Source: Pseudomonas viridiflava
GTDB taxonomy: Bacteria > Pseudomonadota > Gammaproteobacteria > Pseudomonadales > Pseudomonadaceae
DNA: 64,000 nt
Assembly: GCF_900601905.1 (NCBI RefSeq)
Contig: NZ_UWFA01000421.1
Span: forward strand, 1-64,000
Reading direction: 5' to 3'
This document shows, one piece after another, positions 25,878-34,259 of this stretch. Under the pieces are notes generated by a model. It worked only from the letters and a program-made list of their open reading frames with translations, had not been told where the DNA came from and did no database searches. Position 1 is the stretch's first letter. The number at the start of each line of letters is the position of its first letter. The position numbers were made by a program, and so were the translations under genes.

Positions 25878-26219
25878 GGTCTCAGAGGTCTTGGCAGAGA
25901 GGAAAGCGGCCGATTATAGCCGTCGGGCGGCGCTAACGACAGCGCAGACAGGCGGATGGTCAATAACTGAGTGAAATAGCGTTAAAACCTCCGCAAACAC
26001 GCTCCAATCACGGCTCCCCCGGTCCTTGGAGAAGTGATTATCTGTGGGAGCGGGCTTGCTCGCGAATAGGCCAAGACATCCAAATACATTTCTATAGGCC
26101 GGAGCAATGCCTTCGCGAGCAAGCTCGCTCCCACAGATAAGTGTTCCCATGGAGGCATTCAGCTCCAATTAAGCCGCGCATTGTTATGATCAGCGCCCGA
26201 TCACTTCAAATATCCCGCC
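25878..26219. other. Divergent intergenic region proA / mpg
   Basis: A 342-base gap that should hold the divergent promoters of proA and the DNA glycosylase gene. It contains one REP doublet in the middle (26042-26136). A TATGAT-like hexamer lies about 30 bases before the glycosylase start. Nothing else is recognised. Confidence 0.5.
26042..26136. repeat. REP doublet, GTGGGAGCGRGCTTGCTCGCGAA type
   Basis: Inverted pair of CTGTGGGAGCGGGCTTGCTC and its complement (GCGAGCAAGCTCGCTCCCAC), one base different between arms, located between the divergent proA and mpg genes. Confidence 0.9.
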
Positions 26220-26891
26220 ATGCCCATTGCCCTGCCCGACAGTTTCTTCGACCGTGACGCTCAGGTGCTGGCCCAAGCCCTGCTGGGCAAGGTTATCCGG
26301 CATAAAGTCGGCGAGCTGTGGCTGGCAGCGCGGATCATCGAGACCGAGGCTTACTATTTCGCGGAAAAAGGCAGCCATGCGTCGCTGGGTTATACCGAAA
26401 AACGCAAGGCGCTGTTTCTCGACGGCGGCTACATCTACATGTATTACGCCCGAGGCGGCGATTCGCTGAATTTCAGCGCCGAAGGCCCCGGCAATGCGGT
26501 GCTGATCAAGTCAGCCTCCCCATGGGTCGATGAGCTCTCGGATGCCAACAGCCTGGCGCAGATGCAACTCAACAACCCCGACGCGAGCGGCGCGCTGCGC
26601 AGCCCCGCACGGCTGTGCGCGGGCCAGACACTGCTGTGCAAGGCCCTGGGCCTGAAAGTGCCGATCTGGGACGCGAAACGTTTCGATGCAAATTTATTGC
26701 TGGTCGAAGATGTCGGCGAAACGCCAGCACGTATCATCCAGACCACGCGCCTGGGCATCCCGACGGGCCGCGATGAACACCTCCTGTACCGCTTCGTCGA
26801 CGCCGAATATGCCCGTTTCTGCACACGGAACCCGTTACGACGCGGTCAGGTCGAAGGCCGCGACTATTACCTAATCGATCAAGGAAACTGA
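26220..26891 (+). CDS. mpg: DNA-3-methyladenine glycosylase (AAG/MPG family)
   Basis: Base-excision repair glycosylase removing alkylated and deaminated purines. A 223-residue protein with the family's RIIETEAYYFAEKGSHAS (catalytic Glu within ETEAY), GGYIYMYYARGG and LCKALGL. The fold is that of human AAG rather than AlkA. Length is slightly above the usual 200. The next gene starts 3 bases after its stop, so they are probably co-transcribed. Confidence 0.92.
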   Translation: MPIALPDSFFDRDAQVLAQALLGKVIRHKVGELWLAARIIETEAYYFAEKGSHASLGYTEKRKALFLDGGYIYMYYARGGDSLNFSAEGPGNAVLIKSASPWVDELSDANSLAQMQLNNPDASGALRSPARLCAGQTLLCKALGLKVPIWDAKRFDANLLLVEDVGETPARIIQTTRLGIPTGRDEHLLYRFVDAEYARFCTRNPLRRGQVEGRDYYLIDQGN

Positions 26892-26894
26892 ACC

Positions 26895-28211
26895 ATGGGC
26901 CCATGGGTCGACAGCATGACCGGCTGGCTGGCAGCCAACCCCTCCTGGCTGAGCGCGGCTATTTTCCTGATCGCGTTTATCGAGTGCCTGGCGATTGCCG
27001 GCATCGTCGTCCCCGGTACTGTGGTGCTGTTCGCCGTCGCGGCGCTGGCCGGTAGCGGGATTCTGCCGCTCAGCGAGGTGCTGCTATTGGGTTTCCTTGG
27101 CGGCCTGCTAGGTGATGCCGTTTCCTACTTCATCGGACGACGTTTTCACCAGGGTATCCGCCGTCTACCGGGCTTGAGTACCCACCCCGAATGGATCGGC
27201 ACCGCCGAGACCTATTTCCAGCGCTATGGCATCGCCAGCCTGCTGGTCGGACGCTTTATCGGACCGCTGCGACCGATGCTGCCAATGGTGGCGGGCATGT
27301 TCGACATGCCTTTTCCACGCTTTGCGGCGGTCAGCGTGCTGGCGGCAGCGGGCTGGACCATCGCCTACCTGCTGCCGGGCTGGGCGGCGGGCGCTGCGGT
27401 GCGGCTACCGTTGCCGGAAGGTTTCTGGCCGCAGGCGGCGGTGGTCGGCGGCGGCCTGGCGGTGCTGGTCGGCGTGAGTATCCAGACCAGCCTGCGCAGC
27501 AAGCAGTACGCAACCGAGATCATGGCCGTGACCAGCGCCATCCTGCTGGCAGGGATATTCTTCGGCTGGCCGCACCTTACCCAGCTCGACAACGGCATCA
27601 TGACCCTGATTCAGGAGCACCGCAGCACAGTGCTCGACCAGTTCGTGATCGTGGTCACCGGGCTTGGAGATTTTCGCACTCAGCTGTTTGCGGCCGGGTT
27701 GTTACTGGCGCTGCTGCTGATAACCCGGCAATGGCGACACGCGGCGTTTGCCTGCATCGCGACACTGGGCACTGCGCTTGCCAACGGCAGCATGAAGTGG
27801 CTGTTCGCCCGCGCCCGGCCCGAGGTCCTGCTGGAGCCGCTGACCACCTACAGCATGCCCAGCGGTCACAGTTCGGCGGCGTTCGCGTTTTTCATCAGCC
27901 TGGCGGTGCTCGCAGGTCGCGGCCAGCCGGTGCGGCTGAGGCTGACCTGGCTGATGCTGGGTGGCCTGCCAGCCATCTCGATTGCCATGTCGCGGGTGTA
28001 CCTGGGCGTGCACTGGCCGACCGACGTATTGGCCGGGATGCTGCTGGCGTTCACTTTCTGCGCCATCAGCCTGTCGATCATCCAGCGTAAATCGTCGCTG
28101 ACCGCCCTGCCGGTGCGCATCTGGTGGCTGATCCTGCCGTCGCTGGTGGCGCTGTTCGGCTTCTTCGCCCTGCATTCATTGCCGCATGCGGTGATGCGTT
28201 ATCAGTACTGA
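26895..28211 (+). CDS. DedA-PAP2 fusion, bifunctional membrane protein
   Basis: A 438-residue membrane protein. Residues about 1-180 are a DedA/SNARE-associated domain (FIECLAIAGIVVPGTVVLF, LGDAVSYFIGRRF, VGRFIGPLRPMLPMVAGMF). Residues about 215-400 are a PAP2 phosphatase with all three motifs: KWLFARARP, MPSGHS and SRVYLGVHWPTD. DedA proteins move undecaprenyl phosphate across the membrane and PAP2 enzymes dephosphorylate undecaprenyl diphosphate or other lipid phosphates. The fusion suggests dephosphorylation coupled to lipid recycling; that is inference. About twelve membrane helices are expected. It lies 3 bases after mpg. Confidence 0.93.
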   Translation: MGPWVDSMTGWLAANPSWLSAAIFLIAFIECLAIAGIVVPGTVVLFAVAALAGSGILPLSEVLLLGFLGGLLGDAVSYFIGRRFHQGIRRLPGLSTHPEWIGTAETYFQRYGIASLLVGRFIGPLRPMLPMVAGMFDMPFPRFAAVSVLAAAGWTIAYLLPGWAAGAAVRLPLPEGFWPQAAVVGGGLAVLVGVSIQTSLRSKQYATEIMAVTSAILLAGIFFGWPHLTQLDNGIMTLIQEHRSTVLDQFVIVVTGLGDFRTQLFAAGLLLALLLITRQWRHAAFACIATLGTALANGSMKWLFARARPEVLLEPLTTYSMPSGHSSAAFAFFISLAVLAGRGQPVRLRLTWLMLGGLPAISIAMSRVYLGVHWPTDVLAGMLLAFTFCAISLSIIQRKSSLTALPVRIWWLILPSLVALFGFFALHSLPHAVMRYQY

Positions 28212-28256
28212 CACCTACCAGAGATGAAGCAACGATCTGAACCTGGAATGTTTTTT

Positions 28257-28348
28257 CGTAGGAGCGGCTTTAGCCGCGAGCGGTAGCGCTGACGATAAAG
28301 ATCCAGCGCGCATAGGCCGACATCTTCGCGGCTAAAGCCGCTCCTACG
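28257..28348. repeat. REP doublet, CGTAGGAGCGGCTTTAGCCG type
   Basis: Perfect inverted pair of CGTAGGAGCGGCTTTAGCCG extended by CGA, at 28257-28348, between two convergent genes. This is the only copy of this subtype in the window, and the two arms are identical, which suggests recent movement. Confidence 0.9.
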
Positions 28349-28363
28349 AGGCTCCGTGTTTAC

Positions 28364-28954
28364 TCAAACCTGCATATCGCCCTGCATTTCGTCGAGCAGG
28401 TCCTGAATGGCGTCCAGGCGGTCTTCGGGGTCGTCGATTTCCAGCAGGCCGATTTTGTCCTGATCAGCGAATGGCAACAGGTAGGCCAACTGGTTGGCAA
28501 GTGATTGCTGGCCGCTGGCCGTGAGGCCCATGTTCAAGGCGGCGACCATCGGGTGTTCGGCCAACGCCGAAAGCAGGGCGACCAGATCAGCATCTTCTTC
28601 CTGCAGCGGCCGCTCTTGAGCATCATCGAGCCATTGCACCTGAGCCACCAGCAACTGGTCCTTCTGAGCTTCGGCACTGATCACCCGAAAGCGCCGCCCG
28701 CCTTCCACACGAATGCCCAGCAGGCCGTTGTCCTGAGTCTGGAAATCGCGCACCAGCGCTTCACAGCCGATCAGCGAATAGCCGACTGCAGCGTCGCCGA
28801 CTTCACTGCCTTCGGTGATGCACACCACGCCAAAACCTTCGCCCTGCTTCATGCAGCGACCGATCATGTCCAGGTAGCGCGCCTCGAACAGCTGCAAATC
28901 CAGAATGCAGCCGGGAAACAGCACAGCGTTAAGCGGAAACAACGGCAACGTCAT
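28364..28954 (-). CDS. LON N-terminal-domain (substrate-binding) protein
   Basis: A 196-residue stand-alone Lon N-terminal domain without ATPase or protease parts. LPLFPLNAVLFPGCILDLQ and the LFEARYLDMI segment are typical. The start ATG 28954 has GAGGG 8 bases upstream; ATG 28960 is too close to it. Such proteins are conserved in bacteria but have no settled function; binding of unfolded protein is an inference. It lies 11 bases downstream of lrgB and is probably in the same operon. Confidence 0.9.
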   Translation of the reverse strand: MTLPLFPLNAVLFPGCILDLQLFEARYLDMIGRCMKQGEGFGVVCITEGSEVGDAAVGYSLIGCEALVRDFQTQDNGLLGIRVEGGRRFRVISAEAQKDQLLVAQVQWLDDAQERPLQEEDADLVALLSALAEHPMVAALNMGLTASGQQSLANQLAYLLPFADQDKIGLLEIDDPEDRLDAIQDLLDEMQGDMQV

Positions 28955-28965
28955 ACCCATCACCC

Positions 28966-29682
28966 TCAAACGACCAACGACACCGCCAACGGCAGAAACA
29001 GCGCCGTCGCGACTCCCATCAAACTCATGCCTAACGCCGCGAAGGCACCGCACTCCTCGCCTTCCTGCAGGGCCAGCGCCGTGCCTACCGCATGCGCGGT
29101 CAGCCCCAGGGCCATGCCGCGTGCAGCAGGATTCTCGACCCCGGCCAGGCTCAGCAGCCCCGGACCAAGGATCGCCCCCAGCACCCCGGTGATCAGCACG
29201 AACACCGCCGCCAACGCCGCAACACCACCTAGCTGTTCGGCCACCAGCATGGCAATCGGTGAGGTCACGGACTTGGGCGCCATGGTCATCAAGATCATGT
29301 GCTCGGCGCCAAACCACTCACCCAGCGCCAGACACAGCCCGGTGGCGAACACCCCGCCCACTACCAGCGTAGTTAACGTCGGCCAAAGCAACTGACGAAT
29401 TCGGCGCAGATTCAGATAAAGCGGCACCGCCAGCGCGACAGTTGCCGGGCCCAGCAGCACGCTGAGGATTTCCGTGCCCTTGCGGTATTCGGCGTAGCTC
29501 ACACCGCTGATCAGCAGCACGCCGATAAGCACCAGCATCGACACCAGCACCGGTTGCAGAAACACCAGCCGGGTCTTTTCGTAGACCGCCAGCGCCAGTT
29601 GATAAGCCCCCAGCGTAATGGCAATGCCAAACAAGGGATGGTGGATGACCGAGTCCCAGGCGCCATACCAATCAAGATTCAT
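28966..29682 (-). CDS. lrgB: LrgB/CidB family membrane protein
   Basis: A 238-residue multi-helix protein with MTMAPKSVTSPIAMLVAEQL and GLTAHAVGTALALQ, both hallmarks of LrgB. With LrgA it forms a holin/antiholin-like or small-metabolite export system (pyruvate transport in Bacillus PftAB, glycolate in plant PLGG1). The start overlaps the end of lrgA by 11 bases. Its substrate here cannot be read from sequence. Confidence 0.93.
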   Translation of the reverse strand: MNLDWYGAWDSVIHHPLFGIAITLGAYQLALAVYEKTRLVFLQPVLVSMLVLIGVLLISGVSYAEYRKGTEILSVLLGPATVALAVPLYLNLRRIRQLLWPTLTTLVVGGVFATGLCLALGEWFGAEHMILMTMAPKSVTSPIAMLVAEQLGGVAALAAVFVLITGVLGAILGPGLLSLAGVENPAARGMALGLTAHAVGTALALQEGEECGAFAALGMSLMGVATALFLPLAVSLVV

Positions 29683-30040
29683 GCTGGCTCCTGACGCGCG
29701 CCTGGCGATTGATCAGCTTTTGCATCAACCAGCCTGCAAAGGTCAGGCTGATAATCAGCGACAAGACCAGCGCTCCGACAATCGCCCAGAAATCGGCGGC
29801 AATCGCTGCGGCGTAGACCATCACGCCGACCGCAGGCGGCACCAGCAGCAGCGGCAGGTAACGCAGCAGGCTGCTGGCGGCCAGGCTGATGGGCTCGCTG
29901 ACTTCACCGCGCAGCATCAGAAACGCCAGCAGCAGCACCAGACCGATGATCGGCCCGGGCAGAATCGATAGAAACAAGTGGTTGAGCGCAGTGCCGAGCA
30001 GTTGGAACAGCACCAGCCACGTCAGGCCTCGTAGCAACAT
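29672..30040 (-). CDS. lrgA: LrgA/CidA family holin-like protein
   Basis: A 122-residue protein with four membrane helices and the family core LSILPGPIIGLVLLLAFL followed by LPLLLVPPAVGVM. ATG 30040 has GGAG about 7 bases upstream and is preferred to TTG 30055. It is the first gene of lrgA-lrgB-LON domain. No LysR- or LytR-type regulator lies beside it, which is unlike many cid/lrg loci. Confidence 0.92.
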   Translation of the reverse strand: MLLRGLTWLVLFQLLGTALNHLFLSILPGPIIGLVLLLAFLMLRGEVSEPISLAASSLLRYLPLLLVPPAVGVMVYAAAIAADFWAIVGALVLSLIISLTFAGWLMQKLINRQARVRSQHES

Positions 30041-30230
30041 GAAAAGCTCCAGCAAGATGGCGGCGACATTATAAGCACGCGCAGGCGTCGGCTATAGCCC
30101 GTCATTCGCACGCGGGGCCTTGCTTGACCAATCCGACTCTCTCTGCTGATCTTGGTCGGTACGTGTGCAGGCGCAGCCCTGGCAATAAGAAAGCAAAAAA
30201 TGAACCCGTCAAAGACAAGGAGAGTAAGAC

Positions 30231-30686
30231 ATGCCCTTTGTACCTGTTGCAGAGCTCAAGAGTTACGTTGGCAAGGAGCTGGGATGCTCCGAATGGCTGA
30301 TCATTGATCAGGAACGCATCAACCTGTTCGCCGAGGCAACCGGCGACTACCAGTTCATTCATGTTGATCCGGTCAAAGCCGCTCAAACGCCGTTCGGCGG
30401 CACCATCGCTCACGGATTTCTGTCGCTGTCGCTGATTCCCAAGCTGATGGAAAACCTGCTGGTGCTGCCCGAAGGCATGAAGATGGTGGTCAATTACGGC
30501 CTCGACAGTGTGCGCTTCATTCAGCCCGTAAAGGTCGACTCGCGCGTTCGTCTTAAAGTCGAACTCACCGATGTGAACGAGAAAAAACCCGGTCAATGGC
30601 TGCTCAAAGCCACGGCCACCCTGGAGATCGAAGGCCAGGAGAAACCCGCGTTCATCGCAGAACCGCTGTCGATGTGCTTCGTGTAA
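30231..30686 (+). CDS. MaoC-like hotdog-fold dehydratase
   Basis: A 151-residue single-hotdog (R)-specific enoyl-CoA hydratase-like protein. The hydratase motif is visible as FAEATGDYQFIHVDP followed by PFGGTIAHGFLSLSL, with the expected Asp and His. A strong ribosome site AAGGAGAG precedes ATG 30231. It is a monocistronic gene, so the acyl-CoA substrate is unknown; roles in fatty-acid oxidation or PHA monomer supply are typical of the family. Confidence 0.9.
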   Translation: MPFVPVAELKSYVGKELGCSEWLIIDQERINLFAEATGDYQFIHVDPVKAAQTPFGGTIAHGFLSLSLIPKLMENLLVLPEGMKMVVNYGLDSVRFIQPVKVDSRVRLKVELTDVNEKKPGQWLLKATATLEIEGQEKPAFIAEPLSMCFV

Positions 30687-30698
30687 CACCGCTAAAAC

Positions 30699-30726
30699 AC
30701 GAAACAGTCGTAACAGGCTGTTTCGT
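30699..30726 (+). terminator. Probable weak terminator after the MaoC-like gene
   Basis: A 9-bp stem ACGAAACAG with CTGTTTCGT around a 10-base loop, 12 bases after the stop codon. The T-tract is poor (TTTCGTCTG is inside the stem end), so efficiency is doubtful. Confidence 0.4.
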
Positions 30727-30823
30727 CTGCCTAACGCGCTACGGCATACTCCCCCTCGGCTGTGCACTCCGGACTTCAAAATCTTCGGCTGCCCACGCTT
30801 GAACCCATTTCCCGGGATTGACC

Positions 30824-32548
30824 ATGCGCGCGCTTGTACCTCTGGCTCTGATACTTCTACTCGCTGGCTGTGGCGACGGCGAACCGCTGTCGCCGCCAGA
30901 CGCACGCCTGCCGGACGGCGGACGCTACCGTGGCGAGGTGGTCAACGGCTTGCTGCAGGGCCAGGGACGTATCGATTACCCCAACGGCAGCTGGTACGCC
31001 GGTGAGTTTCACAATGGCCTCTGGCATGGCAAGGGCGAATGGCACGCCAGCAATGGCGACGTCTACCGAGGCGGGTTCGCCAACGGTCTGTTTGAGGGTC
31101 AGGGCACCCTGACTACCCATGGCGGTGTCTATGTCGGGGGCTTCAAACTGGGTCGCCGCGAAGGCGAAGGCACACTCAAAGAAAAGGGCCTGACCTACCG
31201 TGGCGGCTTCAAGGCCGACCAGTACGACGGCCTGGGCCGCATCGAACTCGACGACGGCAGCCAGTACCAGGGCCAGTTCGCCCACGGCAAACCCAACGGC
31301 GAAGGCCAGCGCAGCGACGCCAGCGGCAATCAGTTCAGCGGTAAGTTCGTCAACGGCAAGCTGGAAGGCAACGGCAGCTTCAATAGCGCCGACGGCGACC
31401 AATACGCCGGTGGCTTTCGCAACAACCAGCTCAATGGCCGGGGCCGCTATGAGAACAGCGACGGTGACGTCTGGGTCGGCCAGTTCAAGGACGGAGCGCT
31501 CAACGGCAAAGGCGAATTGATCGGTGCCGACGGCAGCCACTATCAGGGGCTGTTCAGCAACTGGCGCTTTTCCGGGCAAGGTCGTCTGCGTCTGGTGGAT
31601 GGCAGCGTCTACACCGGCCAGTTCGAAGACGACACCTATCAAGGGCAAGGCGTCCTGACCCCGGCCCAAGGCCCGGTGCAAAGCGGCACCTGGGCCAACG
31701 GCCAGCTGATCCGCGACGCCAGGGGCAAACTGCTGCCCGATCTGCTGGAGGCTGGCATCCTCGCCCAGGGTTCCTTGTTGGAAAAAGCCCTGGCAAACGT
31801 CCCGACCTCGACCCCGGCAGTCGAACTGTTCAGCCTGGTGGTCGGTGGTGATGGCAAACAAAGCGTCTTCCTGCGCGAGGCGGACTACGTCAACAATCTG
31901 CTGGCCTCGCGTTTTGGGGCGTTCGGGCAAATCACCCTGGTCAACCATCGCGATCATCTGATCGACAGGCCAATGGCAACCCGCGAGACCATTACCCGCG
32001 CCGCGCAAACCTTGGCGCAGCGCAGCGGTCCGGAGGATCTGCTGTTCATTTACCTGACCAGCCACGGCACCCATGACCACGAACTGGTGCTGGACCAACC
32101 GCGCCTGGAGCTGGCGGACCTGCCTGCCGATGAACTGGCGACCGCGCTGGCACCGCTGAAAAATCGCGACAAGGTGGTGGTGATTTCCGCCTGTTATTCA
32201 GGCGGCTTCATCCCGGCCCTCAAAGACGAACGAACCCTGATCATGACCGCATCGCGAGCCGATCGCGTGTCGTTCGGCTGTTCGGAAGAAGCCGACTTCA
32301 CTTACTTTGGCGACGCACTGTTCGCCAGGGCGCTGGCGGAAACCGACGACCTCCAGCAAGCCTTCAACGATGCGAAGAATTTCGTCGCCGAACGCGAGGC
32401 CGCAGAGAACTATGAGGCTTCCGAGCCGCAGATCTGGGCACCCAAAGGCGTTATCACGCGCTGGCAATTGCTGCGAAAGCAGCAGGCAGAGCGGGCACTC
32501 AACACCACACTGACACGCAAGGAAGCGAAGTCGTCCGCCAGCCACTAA
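30824..32548 (+). CDS. MORN-repeat lipoprotein with C-terminal C13-type caspase-like peptidase
   Basis: A 574-residue exported protein. The signal peptide ends in lipobox LLAGC (C16). About eleven MORN repeats of 22-23 residues (YxGxFxxGxxxGxG) fill residues 30-285. The C-terminal half is a caspase-fold peptidase of the C13 (legumain) type with the His-Cys pair H414 (LTSHGTHD) and C457 (ISACYSGGF). The start is ATG 30824 rather than TTG 30818. MORN repeats usually bind membrane or scaffold partners. The predicted site is the periplasmic face of a membrane; the substrate and any zymogen processing are unknown. The gene is alone between two promoters. Confidence 0.9.
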   Translation: MRALVPLALILLLAGCGDGEPLSPPDARLPDGGRYRGEVVNGLLQGQGRIDYPNGSWYAGEFHNGLWHGKGEWHASNGDVYRGGFANGLFEGQGTLTTHGGVYVGGFKLGRREGEGTLKEKGLTYRGGFKADQYDGLGRIELDDGSQYQGQFAHGKPNGEGQRSDASGNQFSGKFVNGKLEGNGSFNSADGDQYAGGFRNNQLNGRGRYENSDGDVWVGQFKDGALNGKGELIGADGSHYQGLFSNWRFSGQGRLRLVDGSVYTGQFEDDTYQGQGVLTPAQGPVQSGTWANGQLIRDARGKLLPDLLEAGILAQGSLLEKALANVPTSTPAVELFSLVVGGDGKQSVFLREADYVNNLLASRFGAFGQITLVNHRDHLIDRPMATRETITRAAQTLAQRSGPEDLLFIYLTSHGTHDHELVLDQPRLELADLPADELATALAPLKNRDKVVVISACYSGGFIPALKDERTLIMTASRADRVSFGCSEEADFTYFGDALFARALAETDDLQQAFNDAKNFVAEREAAENYEASEPQIWAPKGVITRWQLLRKQQAERALNTTLTRKEAKSSASH

Positions 32549-32573
32549 GCTGTCGGAATCAAGGGAGAACTGT

Positions 32574-33215
32574 ATGTACTTGACGCCACGCCACATCCTG
32601 CTTGCCGGTGCTACCGGCCTTACGGGCGAACATCTGCTGGATCGCCTGCTCAACGAACCCACGGTCAGCCGCGTGCTGGCCCCAACCCGTCGCCCGGTGC
32701 CTGAGCACGGGCATCTGGAAAATCCGATCGGTGAGTTGCGCGCGTTACTGCCTGAACTGAGCGGCCAGGTCGACATCGCCTTCTGCTGCCTGGGGACTAC
32801 GATCAAAAAAGCTGGCTCACAGGAAGCGTTCAAAGCCATCGATCTGGACCTGGTGGTGGAATTCGGCAAACGCGCCCGGGAATTGGGCGCGCGTCATTTG
32901 CTGGTGATCAGCGCGATCAATGCCGATCCGAAGTCCAATGTGTTCTACACCCGCATCAAAGGCGAAATGGAACAGGCCCTGATGGCTCAGGGCTGGCCGC
33001 AACTGACCATCGCCCGGCCGTCGCTGCTGGTGGGCAACCGCTCCGAACAGCGCCTGGCCGAGCAGTTGGCTGCACCACTCGCCAAGTTGATACCCGGCAA
33101 ATACGGCGCCATCGAAGCCTGCACCCTGGGCCGGGCGTTGTGGCGTCTGGCACTGGAAGAACAGGACGGCGTGCGGATTGTCGAGTCGGATGAGTTGAGA
33201 AAGCTGGGCAAGTAA
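32574..33215 (+). CDS. NAD(P)-binding Rossmann-fold oxidoreductase (HTATIP2/YbjT-like)
   Basis: A 213-residue atypical SDR. The nucleotide-binding glycine motif is GATGLTGEHLL at residues about 12-22. IAFCCLGTTIKKAGSQEAF and LLVISAINADPKSNVFYTR are typical of the oxidoreductase HTATIP2-like group. The YxxxK pair appears as Y-TRI-K. It lies 25 bases after the MORN/C13 gene and may be co-transcribed. The substrate is not known. Confidence 0.88.
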   Translation: MYLTPRHILLAGATGLTGEHLLDRLLNEPTVSRVLAPTRRPVPEHGHLENPIGELRALLPELSGQVDIAFCCLGTTIKKAGSQEAFKAIDLDLVVEFGKRARELGARHLLVISAINADPKSNVFYTRIKGEMEQALMAQGWPQLTIARPSLLVGNRSEQRLAEQLAAPLAKLIPGKYGAIEACTLGRALWRLALEEQDGVRIVESDELRKLGK

Positions 33216-33250
33216 AGCTTCAAGACTCCATGTCGAGCTTCTGTGTCTTT

Positions 33251-33334
33251 GGGAGCGGTGCTTGCCCGCGATAAGTACACCGCGATTCTAAAAATGAACC
33301 GCGTTCAGCCTTATCGCGGGCAAGCACCGCTCCC
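33251..33334. repeat. REP doublet, GGGAGCGGTGCTTGCCCGCG type
   Basis: Inverted pair GGGAGCGGTGCTTGCCCGCG and its complement, extended by ATAA/TTAT, between convergent genes. It is a further REP subtype with a single copy here. Confidence 0.88.
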
Positions 33335-33352
33335 ACAGGAGATCAGTGCCAA

Positions 33353-33637
33353 TTACAACCCGCCCGAAGCTCCAAACCCAACACCCGCCGCAGTCAACAA
33401 TGACAGCGGCAGCAACAGCGTATCCAGCAAGGCACTCGCCGGCAGATCCAGCCCAGGATAGCTCGGTGCCTGCGCACCGAACCTGTCCATCGCACAACAG
33501 CCGCCCTGCATCGCATACAGATCCAGCCGCGTACCGGCATACACCAGCGGCGCGCCGGGCTGAGCTGCGTTGAGGGTGCGGGCGGTAGCGCAGCCGGTCA
33601 TGCTCAGCGCCAGCGCCACGACCAGCAGCTTATTCAT
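33353..33637 (-). CDS. YceK/YidQ family lipoprotein
   Basis: A 94-residue lipoprotein of the YceK/YidQ (DUF1375) type: short signal peptide with lipobox SMTGC (C16), then PLVYAGTRLDLYAM and LPASALLDTLLLPLSL, which is the family signature. It overlaps the end of ubiX by 8 bases and ends the mpl-ubiX-yceK series. Function is unknown; it probably sits in the outer membrane. Confidence 0.88.
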   Translation of the reverse strand: MNKLLVVALALSMTGCATARTLNAAQPGAPLVYAGTRLDLYAMQGGCCAMDRFGAQAPSYPGLDLPASALLDTLLLPLSLLTAAGVGFGASGGL

Positions 33638-34259
33638 CAGCGCTCAGATGATGCTCACCCCAACGCGGCAGCATGTCCTGCGGGATGTTCAGCAGATTTA
33701 GAATCCGCGCCACGACAAAATCGATCAAATCGTCGATGGTTTGCGGCTGGTGATAAAAGCCCGGCGACGCAGGCAGAATCACCGCCCCCATGTTCGACAG
33801 CTTGAGCATGTTCTCCAGATGGATACTGGAAAACGGCGCTTCACGGGGCACCAGAATCAACTGCCGGCGCTCTTTGAGGGTCACATCGGCGGCGCGCTCG
33901 ATGAGGTTGTTGCAGGCACCGGTCGCAATGGCCGACAACGTGCCGGTGGAGCATGGCACCACCACCATGGCGGCGGGGGAACCGGAACCCGACGCCACCG
34001 GCGACATCCAGTCTTCCTTGCCATAAACGCGAATCTGCCCGGCCGCAGCGCCGGTGTATTCGGTCAGGAAGGCCTGCATCATGGTCGGCTTGGGCGGCAG
34101 CGAAACGTCAGTCTCGGTGGCCAGCACCAATTGCGCCGCCTTGGAGATCAAAAAGTGCACTTCGCGATCTTCCCGCACCAGGCAGTCGAGCAGGCGCAAA
34201 CCATACTGCGCGCCGGAGGCACCGGTCATCGCGACTGTGACGCGCTCCGGGCCGCTCAT
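33630..34259 (-). CDS. ubiX: Flavin prenyltransferase UbiX
   Basis: Makes prenylated FMN, the cofactor of the decarboxylase UbiD in ubiquinone synthesis. The 209-residue protein has the FMN-binding AMTGASGAQYGLRLLD near the N terminus, VVVPCSTGTLSAIATG, and LILVPREAPFSSIHLENML. Its ATG overlaps the mpl stop by 4 bases. ubiX next to mpl is the usual Pseudomonas order. Confidence 0.97.
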   Translation of the reverse strand: MSGPERVTVAMTGASGAQYGLRLLDCLVREDREVHFLISKAAQLVLATETDVSLPPKPTMMQAFLTEYTGAAAGQIRVYGKEDWMSPVASGSGSPAAMVVVPCSTGTLSAIATGACNNLIERAADVTLKERRQLILVPREAPFSSIHLENMLKLSNMGAVILPASPGFYHQPQTIDDLIDFVVARILNLLNIPQDMLPRWGEHHLSADE

